From positions 62,001-126,000 of the forward strand of contig CAYTUK010000006.1 of NCBI GenBank assembly GCA_964441285.1: a stretch of DNA of 64,000 nt, written 5' to 3'. Origin of the DNA: S010-25 sp964441285 (lineage in GTDB: Bacteria > Pseudomonadota > Gammaproteobacteria > SZUA-229). Positions within the stretch are counted from its first letter, which is position 1. Each line of letters opens with the position of its first letter. Below, piece by piece: positions 1 to 8,358 of the stretch. The notes under the pieces are model-generated. The model saw nothing but the letters and a program-made list of their open reading frames with translations. It was not told the DNA's origin and did not search any database. Made by a program: the position numbers and the translations under genes.

Positions 1-688
1 GGTCAAACTTCTTCGAATGCGCAACAACAGGTGGTTGATGAACAATCTGCATATAGTCACTGCCTGACCACCTTTTACTTCCGGCGGTAATGTAATAATT
101 AACATCAACTTCATAGCTATTGCGTTTAAATATAAGGACTTTCTTTACTGTTAGTCCGTTGCTATTGGTCCAGTACAAGGGGACTTTTATTTCATTTTCA
201 CCTGTTTCTAACCGGTAATTTAATTTTTCTGCTCTATAAATTTGATTGTGTGAAGGCGACACTCCTTTTTCTACTGACACTAATCCAGACTGAACGACTT
301 GAAATTCATTGGGATTTTTTGACAAAATATTGATTTTTTTACTTCCGCCTGCTTTTACCAGATATTTAAGTAACTCCAGTTTCTTAATATCACCACCACG
401 CGTATCAATTTCTGCATCTATCAGATCCGTTTTAACCTGTATGTACACATCGTTTGATTTTTGCTGAATATTTTTTCTGGCTATTTTATGATCACCAGTA
501 ACAATAGCTTCAGGAATAATACCAGGTGAGATTAAATTACCTGCCTGATGCTGAGGTGTTTTTTCACTGACTTGCGTGGTTGGGCTATTAATAACCGGTT
601 TAGGGCCATAGGCTTTATGCCATTGAGCCCATATCAGGTAACTGACAAAAAACAGGGTGATATAAAGTAAAAAACGTTGATTTCCCAT
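1..688 (-). CDS. yidC: Membrane protein insertase YidC, N-terminal part (cut by window edge)
   Basis: Partial gene; 229 codons are visible and the rest lies left of the window. The start ATG at 688 is followed by an N-terminal membrane segment (about residues 5-22, FLLYITLFFVSYLIWAQW) and then a polar, beta-rich region typical of the large periplasmic domain of Gram-negative YidC. YidC inserts and folds inner-membrane proteins with or without SecYEG. It is the last visible gene of the minus-strand rpmH-rnpA-yidD-yidC order, which supports the call strongly. The conserved five-helix insertase core is outside the window, so its integrity cannot be judged. Confidence 0.93.
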   Translation of the reverse strand, partial: MGNQRFLLYITLFFVSYLIWAQWHKAYGPKPVINSPTTQVSEKTPQHQAGNLISPGIIPEAIVTGDHKIARKNIQQKSNDVYIQVKTDLIDAEIDTRGGDIKKLELLKYLVKAGGSKKINILSKNPNEFQVVQSGLVSVEKGVSPSHNQIYRAEKLNYRLETGENEIKVPLYWTNSNGLTVKKVLIFKRNSYEVDVNYYITAGSKRWSGSDYMQIVHQPPVVAHSKKFD

Positions 689-740
689 TATGATTCCACA
701 ATTTTATTTACTGACTAAAACCAATCGAACTGGTACTGTA

Positions 741-989
741 TTATTTTAAAGGTAGTTTTTTATCAACTGGTTTTTTTAAGGGGGGTACTGGGTCATAACC
801 ACCATGATGCCAGGGGTGACATCGTGCAATTCGACGTATCGCCAGCCATAACCCTTTAAACAAACCAAACCGTCCTACTGCTTCTATCGAATAGTGTGAG
901 CAGGTAGGCGTATAACGACAACTCGGCGTAATATATGGACTAATAACATATTGATAAAAACGAATAATAAAAATTACAATTGTTCGCAT
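741..989 (-). CDS. yidD: Membrane protein insertion efficiency factor YidD
   Basis: An 82-residue protein with the family hallmarks: an N-terminal amphipathic/hydrophobic stretch (IVIFIIRFYQYVISPY), the cysteine-rich core SCRYTPTCSHYSIEA (about residues 23-37) and the GGYDPVPP motif near residue 63. YidD sits at the inner membrane and helps YidC-dependent insertion. Its start overlaps the end of rnpA by 16 bases, the usual translational coupling in this block, and yidC follows about 50 bases downstream. Normal length for the family. Confidence 0.95.
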   Translation of the reverse strand: MRTIVIFIIRFYQYVISPYITPSCRYTPTCSHYSIEAVGRFGLFKGLWLAIRRIARCHPWHHGGYDPVPPLKKPVDKKLPLK

Positions 990-1342
990 TTTTTATTTAC
1001 TCGTTGCCAGTGTTTTTCAAGTGATAGGAATAACTGCTGATTACTTGCGGCGATGCTTCTATTTCCTGCTAAAACTATAAAATCAGCATGATATAAATTT
1101 ATAGTCTGGCGATAACTTTCTCTAATAATGCGCTTAAGTCTGTTTCTCGAAACTGAAAGTTTTGCCTTTTTCTTCGAAATAGCCAGCCCAAGCCGAGCCT
1201 GATTTAACTTATTAGGTCTAGCTAAAATGGTAAAATAATAATCGCTGGACCGCACAGGAGCATCAAAAACGTACTTATATTCACTCGCTTTTAGTAACCG
1301 TTGATCTTTAGAAAATGAACGAAATATTTCTTCAAACTCCAA
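974..1342 (-). CDS. rnpA: Ribonuclease P protein component
   Basis: A 122-residue basic protein that binds RNase P RNA to mature tRNA 5' ends. The signature is visible: RLGLAISKKKAKLSVSRNRL (about residues 50-69), containing the RNR motif, followed by KRIIRESYR. It lies between rpmH and yidD on the minus strand, exactly as in most bacteria, and overlaps yidD by 16 bases. It is about 120 bases downstream of rpmH and is probably co-transcribed with it. Confidence 0.95.
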   Translation of the reverse strand: MEFEEIFRSFSKDQRLLKASEYKYVFDAPVRSSDYYFTILARPNKLNQARLGLAISKKKAKLSVSRNRLKRIIRESYRQTINLYHADFIVLAGNRSIAASNQQLFLSLEKHWQRVNKKCEQL

Positions 1343-1462
1343 CGAATTCTATGGAAAGTACAGCAAATTCCCTCATCGGGAAAATACCACAATTAACAAT
1401 CGACTAGAAAAATTGACTGGAAAATCCCTGCCTTCCTTAATAACAGTAAAGAGAGGGTACTT

Positions 1463-1597
1463 TTATACTGTTAATTGACGACGCCCCTTGGAACGGCGGT
1501 TTTTCAAAACCTTACGTCCGCCTACAGTGCGACTACGTGCGCGAAACCCATGCGTTCTAGCACGTTTTAAACAACTCGGTTGAAATGTTCTTTTCAT
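1463..1597 (-). CDS. rpmH: 50S ribosomal protein L34
   Basis: A 44-residue, very basic protein translated from ATG at 1597 to TAA at 1463. It begins MKRTFQPSCLKRARTHGFRA and ends GRRQLTV, the standard L34 length and fold. L34 is a small 50S subunit protein. It is the first gene of the minus-strand rpmH-rnpA-yidD-yidC operon and diverges from dnaA. Residue 9 is Cys, where Val or Asn is more usual, and the centre reads RTVGGRKVL; both are tolerable family variants. Confidence 0.95.
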   Translation of the reverse strand: MKRTFQPSCLKRARTHGFRARSRTVGGRKVLKNRRSKGRRQLTV

Positions 1598-1922
1598 GAT
1601 TATATAACCTTAACAATTTAATAATTCGGTTGCCTGACTAACCAGCTCTGGCGAACCCAGCATTTTACTTATTTAAAGCAGGATAGTCAAAAATATAGGT
1701 GGTTAAATACCGCTTAACAAGCTCTATTTAACCACCTTGGGTTAAATAGAGCTGATTAAAGCCGGATTATTGTAGCTAAGCATAATTAACAGGTATAGAA
1801 TTAATCATCCAGGGGTTATACAATAGCATCTGCTATATTTTTCAGATTATAACTTTTCTTATAATTATTCTATTATCTCCGGATTCTATTAAATTACCTA
1901 TTATCTTCGCGGGGTTAGTTGC
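1598..1922. promoter_or_regulatory. Divergent rpmH/dnaA intergenic region with overlapping inverted repeats
   Basis: This 325-base AT-rich stretch separates the diverging rpmH and dnaA genes and must hold both promoters. It contains the motif GGTTAAATA at 1701-1709 and 1740-1748 and its complement at 1725-1733. These copies can form two mutually exclusive hairpins: 1697-1707 with 1727-1737 (11 bp) or 1720-1733 with 1740-1753 (14 bp, 6-base loop). A weak DnaA-box-like TTATACAAT is at 1816-1824. I see no perfect TTATNCACA box here. The roles of promoter and operator are inferred. Confidence 0.55.
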
Positions 1923-3308
1923 GTGAGCAAAACAATGTGGTCGAATTGCTTACAGCGATTAGAACAGGAATTATCTGACCAGCAACTAAACACCTGGATC
2001 CGACCACTTCAGGTAATCGAGAAATCAGATCAAATCAAACTCTTAGCACCAAATCGTTTTGTGCTTGACTGGGTCAATAAAAATTTCCAGGTAAAAATTC
2101 AGTCTATTTTGACTGAACTCAATACCAGTAAATCTATTCAGCTAATTATTGAAATAGGCAGTCAAAACAATGTTTCCAGCAACCGCAATGCGGTTAAACA
2201 CAATACATCACAAATACAGAACCCTGTTAGCGAAACCATACCTACCTTTCACCATAATTCCCGGTCAAACAATCAGCCAAAAATCATTGATCATAATATC
2301 AACCCGATATTTACCTTTAATAATTTTGTTGAGGGCAAGTCTAATCAGCTTGCTAAGGCCGCATCAATTCAAGTTGCTGAAAATCCAGGCAGTGCTTACA
2401 ACCCCTTATTTTTTTATGGTGGGGTGGGGTTAGGTAAAACACATCTTATGCACGCAATTGGTAATATGATGCTAAAAAACAACGCCAACGCCAGAATCAC
2501 CTATATTCATTCTGAACGCTTTGTTGGTAATATGGTTAAAGCTTTGCAGCATAATGCAATGGATGCATTTAAACAGCACTACCGCTCTCTTGATGCTATA
2601 TTGGTCGATGATATCCAGTTTTTTGCAGGAAAAGAACGTTCACAGGAAGAATTTTTTCACACTTTTAATGCTTTACTCGAAGGCAGCCGCCAGATTATTT
2701 TAACCTGCGACCGTTACCCCAAAGAAGTTGATGGTCTGGAAGAAAGACTACGCTCGCGCTTCGGCTGGGGATTACCCGTTTGCATCGAGCCCCCTGAGCT
2801 TGAAACCCGCGTGGCCATTTTACAGAAAAAGGCTGAAGAATCGAATATACACCTACCCAGTGAAGTTGCTTTTTTCATCGCCAAACGAATACGCTCAAAT
2901 ATTCGGGAACTAGAAGGCGCTTTCCGCCGCGTACTAGCAACAGCAAATTTTACCGGAACCCCAATCACTCTCGATTTTGCCAAAGAAGCATTACACGACC
3001 TGATCGCATTACAAGACCGTACCATTACTATAGAAAATATACAAAAAACGGTTGCTGAATATTACAAAATCAGGACCTCCGATTTGCTCTCTAATCGTCG
3101 TAGTCGCTCCATTACTCGACCACGGCAGTTAGCGATGGCTTTATCTAAAGAATTAACTAATCACAGCCTCCCTGAAATTGGTTCTGCTTTTGGTGGTCGT
3201 GACCACACAACCATTTTACATGGTTGTCGAAAAATTACTGAGTTAAGAGAATCTGACGCAAGAATTGGTGAAGACTACATGAATATGATTCGCATTTTAA
3301 GTAACTAA
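1923..3308 (+). CDS. dnaA: Chromosomal replication initiator protein DnaA
   Basis: A 461-residue AAA+ initiator that binds DnaA boxes and melts the origin. It shows an N-terminal DnaB/DiaA interaction domain (1-85), a variable linker (86-125), Walker A GGVGLGKT (about 166-173), Walker B ILVDD (226-230) and the C-terminal DNA-binding signature GRDHTTILHG (about 425). The chosen start is GTG at 1923, common in dnaA genes; an in-frame ATG at 1935 is the alternative. It is followed by dnaN after a 248-base gap carrying DnaA boxes. Confidence 0.98.
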   Translation: MSKTMWSNCLQRLEQELSDQQLNTWIRPLQVIEKSDQIKLLAPNRFVLDWVNKNFQVKIQSILTELNTSKSIQLIIEIGSQNNVSSNRNAVKHNTSQIQNPVSETIPTFHHNSRSNNQPKIIDHNINPIFTFNNFVEGKSNQLAKAASIQVAENPGSAYNPLFFYGGVGLGKTHLMHAIGNMMLKNNANARITYIHSERFVGNMVKALQHNAMDAFKQHYRSLDAILVDDIQFFAGKERSQEEFFHTFNALLEGSRQIILTCDRYPKEVDGLEERLRSRFGWGLPVCIEPPELETRVAILQKKAEESNIHLPSEVAFFIAKRIRSNIRELEGAFRRVLATANFTGTPITLDFAKEALHDLIALQDRTITIENIQKTVAEYYKIRTSDLLSNRRSRSITRPRQLAMALSKELTNHSLPEIGSAFGGRDHTTILHGCRKITELRESDARIGEDYMNMIRILSN

Positions 3309-3556
3309 AATAAACTTAAATACGTTGTGTATAAGCTGTTATTAAGCCATGGATTAGCTGTCTGTAAAATAAACAATTAAACTTATCCACACTTCATCGA
3401 CAGTTAAACCGCAGGCTATACGCCTCTTTAAATTTTATTTAAATTATATAACTATATGATTAATATATATAATACAGAGTTATCCACCGTCGATGGTAAG
3501 ACTAATAATAACTATAAATTATATATAAATAACTATAATAATAAACAGGCAAAAAA
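3309..3556. promoter_or_regulatory. dnaA-dnaN intergenic region with DnaA boxes; candidate oriC
   Basis: The gap contains TTATACACA on the minus strand (3326-3334), TTATCCACA on the plus strand (3383-3391) and the near-match TTATCCACC (3480-3488). Between and after them lies a strongly AT-rich stretch (about 3425-3556) that could act as an unwinding element. The dnaA-dnaN gap is a known origin location in bacteria, and the gene block around it is typical of origins. The dnaN promoter must also lie here. Assignment as oriC is inferred; a stronger box cluster exists at 63618-63986. Confidence 0.6.
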
Positions 3557-4663
3557 ATGAAATTTCAAATTGAGAGAGAAATCCTATTACAGCCACTGCA
3601 ACAAATTATTGGTGCTGTTGAAAAAAAACAGACCATGCCTGCTTTATCCAATGTTTTAATTAAAGCAACAGAAAACGCATTAACCTTTACTTCTACAGAT
3701 CTTGAAATTGAACTGGTAAGTACCGTTGTAATGGTTGTTGACGAGCCAGGTGAAATTACTTTACCTGCTAGAAAGTTACTTGAAATATGTAAATCACTGG
3801 ATACTGATGCAATCATTCAGTTTTCGCTTCAGCCAGAATCGAATAAATCATTGATTCAATCAGCCAAAAACCGTTTCTCTTTAGCCACCTTACCTGCAAA
3901 TGATTTCCCAGCTCTGGAAGCCATCAATACTATACAGAGCTTCGAAATACCCCAAAAAACGTTATATTATCTTATTGATAAAACGGCTTTTGCTATGGCA
4001 CAACAAGATGTCAGGTATTATCTGAATGGTTTAATGCTTGAAGTTAGCAGTAACACTTTATGCGCTGTTGCTACAGATGGTCACCGTTTAGCTTATTGCA
4101 GTAAAAAGATTGAATATGATGCTGCAGACATTAAACAAATTATTTTACCCAGAAAAGGGGTGTTGGAACTAATGCGTTTACTGGATGACTCTGAGGAGAC
4201 AGTAAAACTTAGCATTGGTACTAATCATCTACAAATCGAATTGAAAGGTTTGCGCTTAACATCAAAATTAATTGATGGTAGATTCCCTGATTATAATCGT
4301 GTGATGCCAGCAGCGACAGATAATATTATTACTGCAGAACGAGAACTCTTACGTCAGGCATTGATTCGTGCATCAATACTTTCAAATGAAAAATATCGTG
4401 GTATTCGTTTAATACTGGAAAAAGATTTAATTAAATTGCAGGCACATAACCCTGATCAGGAGGAAGCTGACATAGAGGTAAAAGTTGTTTACAGTGGTGA
4501 ACCGATAGAAATTGGTTTTAATGTTAGTTATATGTTGGACGTATTAACTCTTTGTGACGCAAATATTATTCAGATTGCCTTACGTGATTCAAATAGTAGT
4601 TTTTTATTATCATACCCAGATGAAGTAGATGGTAAATATGTCATTATGCCAATGCGACTTTAA
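3557..4663 (+). CDS. dnaN: DNA polymerase III sliding clamp (beta subunit)
   Basis: A 368-residue protein of normal clamp length with the N-terminal pattern MKFQIEREILLQPLQQIIGAV, the central ATDGHRLAY motif of the second clamp domain and the C-terminal YVIMPMRL end that contributes to the hydrophobic binding pocket. The dimeric ring tethers Pol III and other factors to DNA. It follows dnaA and precedes recF (52-base gap), the classic dnaA-dnaN-recF-gyrB order. The start is the ATG following the AT-rich leader. Confidence 0.98.
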   Translation: MKFQIEREILLQPLQQIIGAVEKKQTMPALSNVLIKATENALTFTSTDLEIELVSTVVMVVDEPGEITLPARKLLEICKSLDTDAIIQFSLQPESNKSLIQSAKNRFSLATLPANDFPALEAINTIQSFEIPQKTLYYLIDKTAFAMAQQDVRYYLNGLMLEVSSNTLCAVATDGHRLAYCSKKIEYDAADIKQIILPRKGVLELMRLLDDSEETVKLSIGTNHLQIELKGLRLTSKLIDGRFPDYNRVMPAATDNIITAERELLRQALIRASILSNEKYRGIRLILEKDLIKLQAHNPDQEEADIEVKVVYSGEPIEIGFNVSYMLDVLTLCDANIIQIALRDSNSSFLLSYPDEVDGKYVIMPMRL

Positions 4664-4715
4664 AGTCGCCATCACTTGTTTTTGAATACTAAACTAAAAC
4701 AGTCATAGTTCTGCA

Positions 4716-5795
4716 ATGCGTTTAACGCAACTGCAAATTAAAAAGTTTAGAAATCTTGATGATGTTCAACTTTCGCCTGATCCTTGTGTTAATCTCATTA
4801 CTGGGAATAATGCCGCCGGAAAAACCAGTTTACTGGAATCCATCTATTATTTAAGCCATGTCCGATCTTTTCGTACTCCATATATTTCAGACCTTATCCA
4901 ACGAAACGCCCATTTTTTGCAAATTACAGCATTAACACAATCCATAGGTCTTAATGAGATCCCTTTGGGTATTCGGCGCAGTAGACAAAAAACAGAAATT
5001 AGAGTTAATTGCCGGCCAATAAAACGTGTTTCTGATATTGCTATTCAATTTCCAGTTTTAGCTATTCACCCTGATAGTTATAAGCTGATTACAGGTAGTC
5101 CGACACAACGACGGCAATATATGGATTGGGGAGTGTTCCATGTGGAACATGGTTTTTTCGATGCATGGCAACGGTTTAGAAAAGTGCTGTTACAACGTAA
5201 TGCTGCATTAAAATCCCGTCAGACTAAAGCTTATTGCCAGCTATGGGATCAGGAATTGATTGAAAATGCCAACCATATTGATCTATATAGAAAAAACTAT
5301 ATAGATCAACTTCAGCCCTATTTTACTGCGCTCGTGTGCTTATTTTTTGCGGATGACGAAGTAGTCATTGAATATAAACGTGGTTGGCCGCTAAATGAAA
5401 CACTGGCCGATCTACTTTTGAGACAGATTGAAAATGAACGCTTAAAAGGATATACCTACTATGGCCCGCATCGAGCCGATATTAATATTAAAATTAATAG
5501 TCAGTCGGCGCAAACGGGAATATCGCGAGGGCAGCAAAAAACATTAGTTGCCCTGCTACGGTTAGCGCAGGCGCAGCAGTTTACTGAAGCACGTAAGCAA
5601 TTATGTGTGCTGTTATATGATGATCTGGCTGCAGAACTGGATATACATCATCGTGAAGTGATATTGTCTGTTTTATCAACTATGAATATACAGTTATTTT
5701 TAACCGCTATAGAAGCTAGTCAAGTTGATCTTAGTGCGTGGTCATCAAAAAAAATGTTTCACGTGGAACAAGGTCGTGTTAAAGACCTGATATAA
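4716..5795 (+). CDS. recF: DNA replication and repair protein RecF
   Basis: A 359-residue SMC-like ATPase for RecFOR loading of RecA at gaps. Walker A GNNAAGKTS is near residue 30; the signature SRGQQKTLVALLRLAQ is near 268 and the Walker B-type LLYDDLAAELD near 305. It sits between dnaN and gyrB as usual. The coding sequence contains two parS-like palindromes, which encode the repeated peptides FHVEHG (about residue 142) and FHVEQG (about 350); the second forms part of a C-terminal tail. Start ATG at 4716 has only a weak ribosome-binding site. Confidence 0.96.
   Translation: MRLTQLQIKKFRNLDDVQLSPDPCVNLITGNNAAGKTSLLESIYYLSHVRSFRTPYISDLIQRNAHFLQITALTQSIGLNEIPLGIRRSRQKTEIRVNCRPIKRVSDIAIQFPVLAIHPDSYKLITGSPTQRRQYMDWGVFHVEHGFFDAWQRFRKVLLQRNAALKSRQTKAYCQLWDQELIENANHIDLYRKNYIDQLQPYFTALVCLFFADDEVVIEYKRGWPLNETLADLLLRQIENERLKGYTYYGPHRADINIKINSQSAQTGISRGQQKTLVALLRLAQAQQFTEARKQLCVLLYDDLAAELDIHHREVILSVLSTMNIQLFLTAIEASQVDLSAWSSKKMFHVEQGRVKDLI
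5134..5149. promoter_or_regulatory. parS-like ParB binding site 1 (inside recF)
   Basis: TGTTCCATGTGGAACA differs at one base from the fully palindromic parS form TGTTCCACGTGGAACA. parS sites recruit ParB for origin segregation and cluster near dnaA in many bacteria. It encodes the FHVEH segment of RecF. Function is inferred from the match and location. Confidence 0.6.
5755..5770. promoter_or_regulatory. parS-like ParB binding site 2 (3' end of recF)
   Basis: TGTTTCACGTGGAACA fits the parS consensus TGTTnCACGTGnAACA at every specified position. It lies 621 bases after the first site, at the end of recF, and encodes FHVEQ. It is the stronger of the two candidates for ParB loading near the origin. 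Confidence 0.75.
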
Positions 5796-5834
5796 TGCAA
5801 ACAAATAATTAAGTTATTAATTTAAGAAGAATAT

Positions 5835-8249
5835 ATGTGCCCAATAGATAATTACAATTCCTCAAGCATTAAAGTTTTAAAAGGGCTAGATGCCGTACGT
5901 AAACGACCAGGTATGTATATTGGTGATACAGACGATGGCAGCGGTTTGCATCATATGGTTTTTGAGGTGGTGGATAACTCAATTGATGAAGCGCTTGCTG
6001 GTTTTTGCTCCGAGATTAACGTCATAATTCACTCAGATGAATCTATTACAGTATCAGATAATGGCCGTGGAATTCCAACAGATATGCATCTGGAAGAGGG
6101 TGTTTCAGCAGCAGAAGTCATAATGACTGTATTACATGCTGGCGGTAAATTTGATGATAATTCCTATAAGATTTCTGGTGGTCTGCATGGTGTTGGTGTT
6201 TCAGTTGTCAATGCATTATCCAATAAACTGCTTTTAACTATTTATCGTGGCGGTAATATTCACCAACAGGAATACAATAATGGTGATGCGGTGGCACCAT
6301 TAAAAATAGTTGGTGAGACAGAGAAGACAGGTACTAGCATTCATTTCTGGGCAAGTAAAACCGTTTTTAATGAAATTAAATACCATTATGAGATTTTATC
6401 TAAGCGGTTGCGTGAATTATCCTTTCTTAACTCAGGTGTTCGAATTGTACTGTCCGATCAGCGCACTGAAAAAGAAAATATTTTTGAATATGAAGGGGGT
6501 ATTCGATCTTTTATTAAACATTTAAATAAAAATAAAACCCCTTTGCATGAAAGCGTTTTAAATTTTGTTGCAGAAAAAGATAATGTTATTGTTGAAGTGG
6601 CTATGCAATGGAATGATTCATATCAGGAAAACATTTATCCTTTTACGAATAATATCCCACAAAAAGATGGAGGTAGTCATATAGCGGGTTTTCGGGGTGC
6701 ATTAACAAGAAGCTTGAATCAGTACATGGAAAAAGAAGGGGTTTCAAGTAAAGCTAAAGTAAATGTTTCTGGAGATGATGCGCGGGAAGGTTTAACGGCA
6801 GTGGTATCAGTTAAGGTTCCTGATCCAAAATTTTCGTCACAAACTAAAGATAAACTGGTTTCATCAGAAGTAAAAGGCATCGTGGAATCACTGGTATCAG
6901 AAAAACTTCAGGAATTTTTATTGGAAAGCCCAGCAGATGCTAAAGCGATAACCTCAAAAATTATTGATGCGGCGAGAGCACGAGAGGCCGCCAGAAAAGC
7001 TCGTGAGATGACACGTCGTAAGAGTGCATTGGATATTGCTGGTCTACCTGGAAAACTTGCAGATTGTCAGGAAAAAGACCCTGCTTTATGTGAAATTTAT
7101 CTAGTGGAAGGTGATTCTGCAGGTGGTTCTGCCAAGCAGGGTAGAGATAGAAAAACACAGGCTATTTTGCCATTAAAAGGTAAAATTTTAAATGTTGAAA
7201 AAGCCCGCTTTGATAAAATGTTGGCATCCGTTGAAGTAGGTACTTTAATTACTGCTTTAGGCTGCGGTATTGGAAAAGAAGATTATAATCCAGATAAATT
7301 ACGCTACCATCGTATTATTATTATGACGGATGCAGATGTTGATGGCTCACATATTCGCACTTTATTACTAACATTTTTTTATCGTCAAATGCCAGAGCTA
7401 GTTGAAAGAGGTCATATTTATATTGCTCAACCACCCCTCTATAAAGTAAAGAAAGGTAAGCAGGAACGTTATGTTAAGGATGACGATGAATTAAATGCGT
7501 ATTTATTGCAACAGGCATTATCTAATGCAAAGTTGTATGTAAATAAAAATAGTCCGGCCATATCTGATATTGCGCTAGAAGACATTGCGCAGAATTATCT
7601 TACTACGAAAAATGTTATTCGACGTTTATCACGCCGTATAGATATCAATATACTGGAACAAATGGCCGCAGTACATGGACTGGATATAACCGCCTTAACC
7701 AGTCCTGATGAAATGCAGAAATATCTAGATAAAATATTGATTTTACTAGATAAATTTAAACTTTCAGGGATTACTTACCGGGCTAAAATTGAAACAGATA
7801 TAGATAATAAGCTGAGATTTAAGATTACTAAACAAATGCATGGCCTGGATCATGAAAACATTCTTGACTATAATTTTTTAACCAGTAGTGATTACGAGAT
7901 GATCGCTTCACTGGGTAATAAGCTTGATTCATTATTAGAAGAAGGTGCATATATTGAGCGTGGAGAAAAACAGGCGGCGGTAACACGGTTTGATGAAATT
8001 ATTGACTGGTTGTTTAATGAAGCCCGTAAAGGTCAGAATATACAGCGTTACAAAGGTTTGGGTGAAATGAATCCAGATCAGTTATGGGATACCACGATGA
8101 ATCCAGAGACGCGTCGTATGTTACAGGTGAAAATTGAAGATGTTGTTGCCGCAGACGAAGTTTTTACTACTTTGATGGGAGATCAGGTAGAACCTCGGCG
8201 AGAATTTATTGAGCAGAATGCACTCTTAGCTACAAATATAGATACTTGA
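5835..8249 (+). CDS. gyrB: DNA gyrase subunit B
   Basis: An 804-residue type II topoisomerase subunit that supplies the ATPase for negative supercoiling with GyrA. GHKL ATPase motifs are EVVDNSIDEALAGF (near 41), DNGRGIP (near 75) and GGLHGVGVSVVNALS (near 115). TOPRIM motifs are EGDSAGGSAKQGRDR (near 425) and DADVDGSHIRTLLL (near 500). The length matches the long gammaproteobacterial form with an insertion in the TOPRIM region. AAGAAG precedes the ATG at 5835. It closes the dnaA-dnaN-recF-gyrB block. Confidence 0.98.
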   Translation: MCPIDNYNSSSIKVLKGLDAVRKRPGMYIGDTDDGSGLHHMVFEVVDNSIDEALAGFCSEINVIIHSDESITVSDNGRGIPTDMHLEEGVSAAEVIMTVLHAGGKFDDNSYKISGGLHGVGVSVVNALSNKLLLTIYRGGNIHQQEYNNGDAVAPLKIVGETEKTGTSIHFWASKTVFNEIKYHYEILSKRLRELSFLNSGVRIVLSDQRTEKENIFEYEGGIRSFIKHLNKNKTPLHESVLNFVAEKDNVIVEVAMQWNDSYQENIYPFTNNIPQKDGGSHIAGFRGALTRSLNQYMEKEGVSSKAKVNVSGDDAREGLTAVVSVKVPDPKFSSQTKDKLVSSEVKGIVESLVSEKLQEFLLESPADAKAITSKIIDAARAREAARKAREMTRRKSALDIAGLPGKLADCQEKDPALCEIYLVEGDSAGGSAKQGRDRKTQAILPLKGKILNVEKARFDKMLASVEVGTLITALGCGIGKEDYNPDKLRYHRIIIMTDADVDGSHIRTLLLTFFYRQMPELVERGHIYIAQPPLYKVKKGKQERYVKDDDELNAYLLQQALSNAKLYVNKNSPAISDIALEDIAQNYLTTKNVIRRLSRRIDINILEQMAAVHGLDITALTSPDEMQKYLDKILILLDKFKLSGITYRAKIETDIDNKLRFKITKQMHGLDHENILDYNFLTSSDYEMIASLGNKLDSLLEEGAYIERGEKQAAVTRFDEIIDWLFNEARKGQNIQRYKGLGEMNPDQLWDTTMNPETRRMLQVKIEDVVAADEVFTTLMGDQVEPRREFIEQNALLATNIDT

Positions 8250-8358
8250 TACTAAGAGTAGAGAATATACGTAAGTCTCTTTATATACTATTAGCATTGT
8301 TTTAAAGGGGTGTAAAAAATAACAAATAGTTTAAAAATGAAATATTCGATGTTTTTAT

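Noticed and set aside
2714..3025. 103-codon minus-strand frame
   Set aside because: It lies wholly inside dnaA, whose reading frame is certain.
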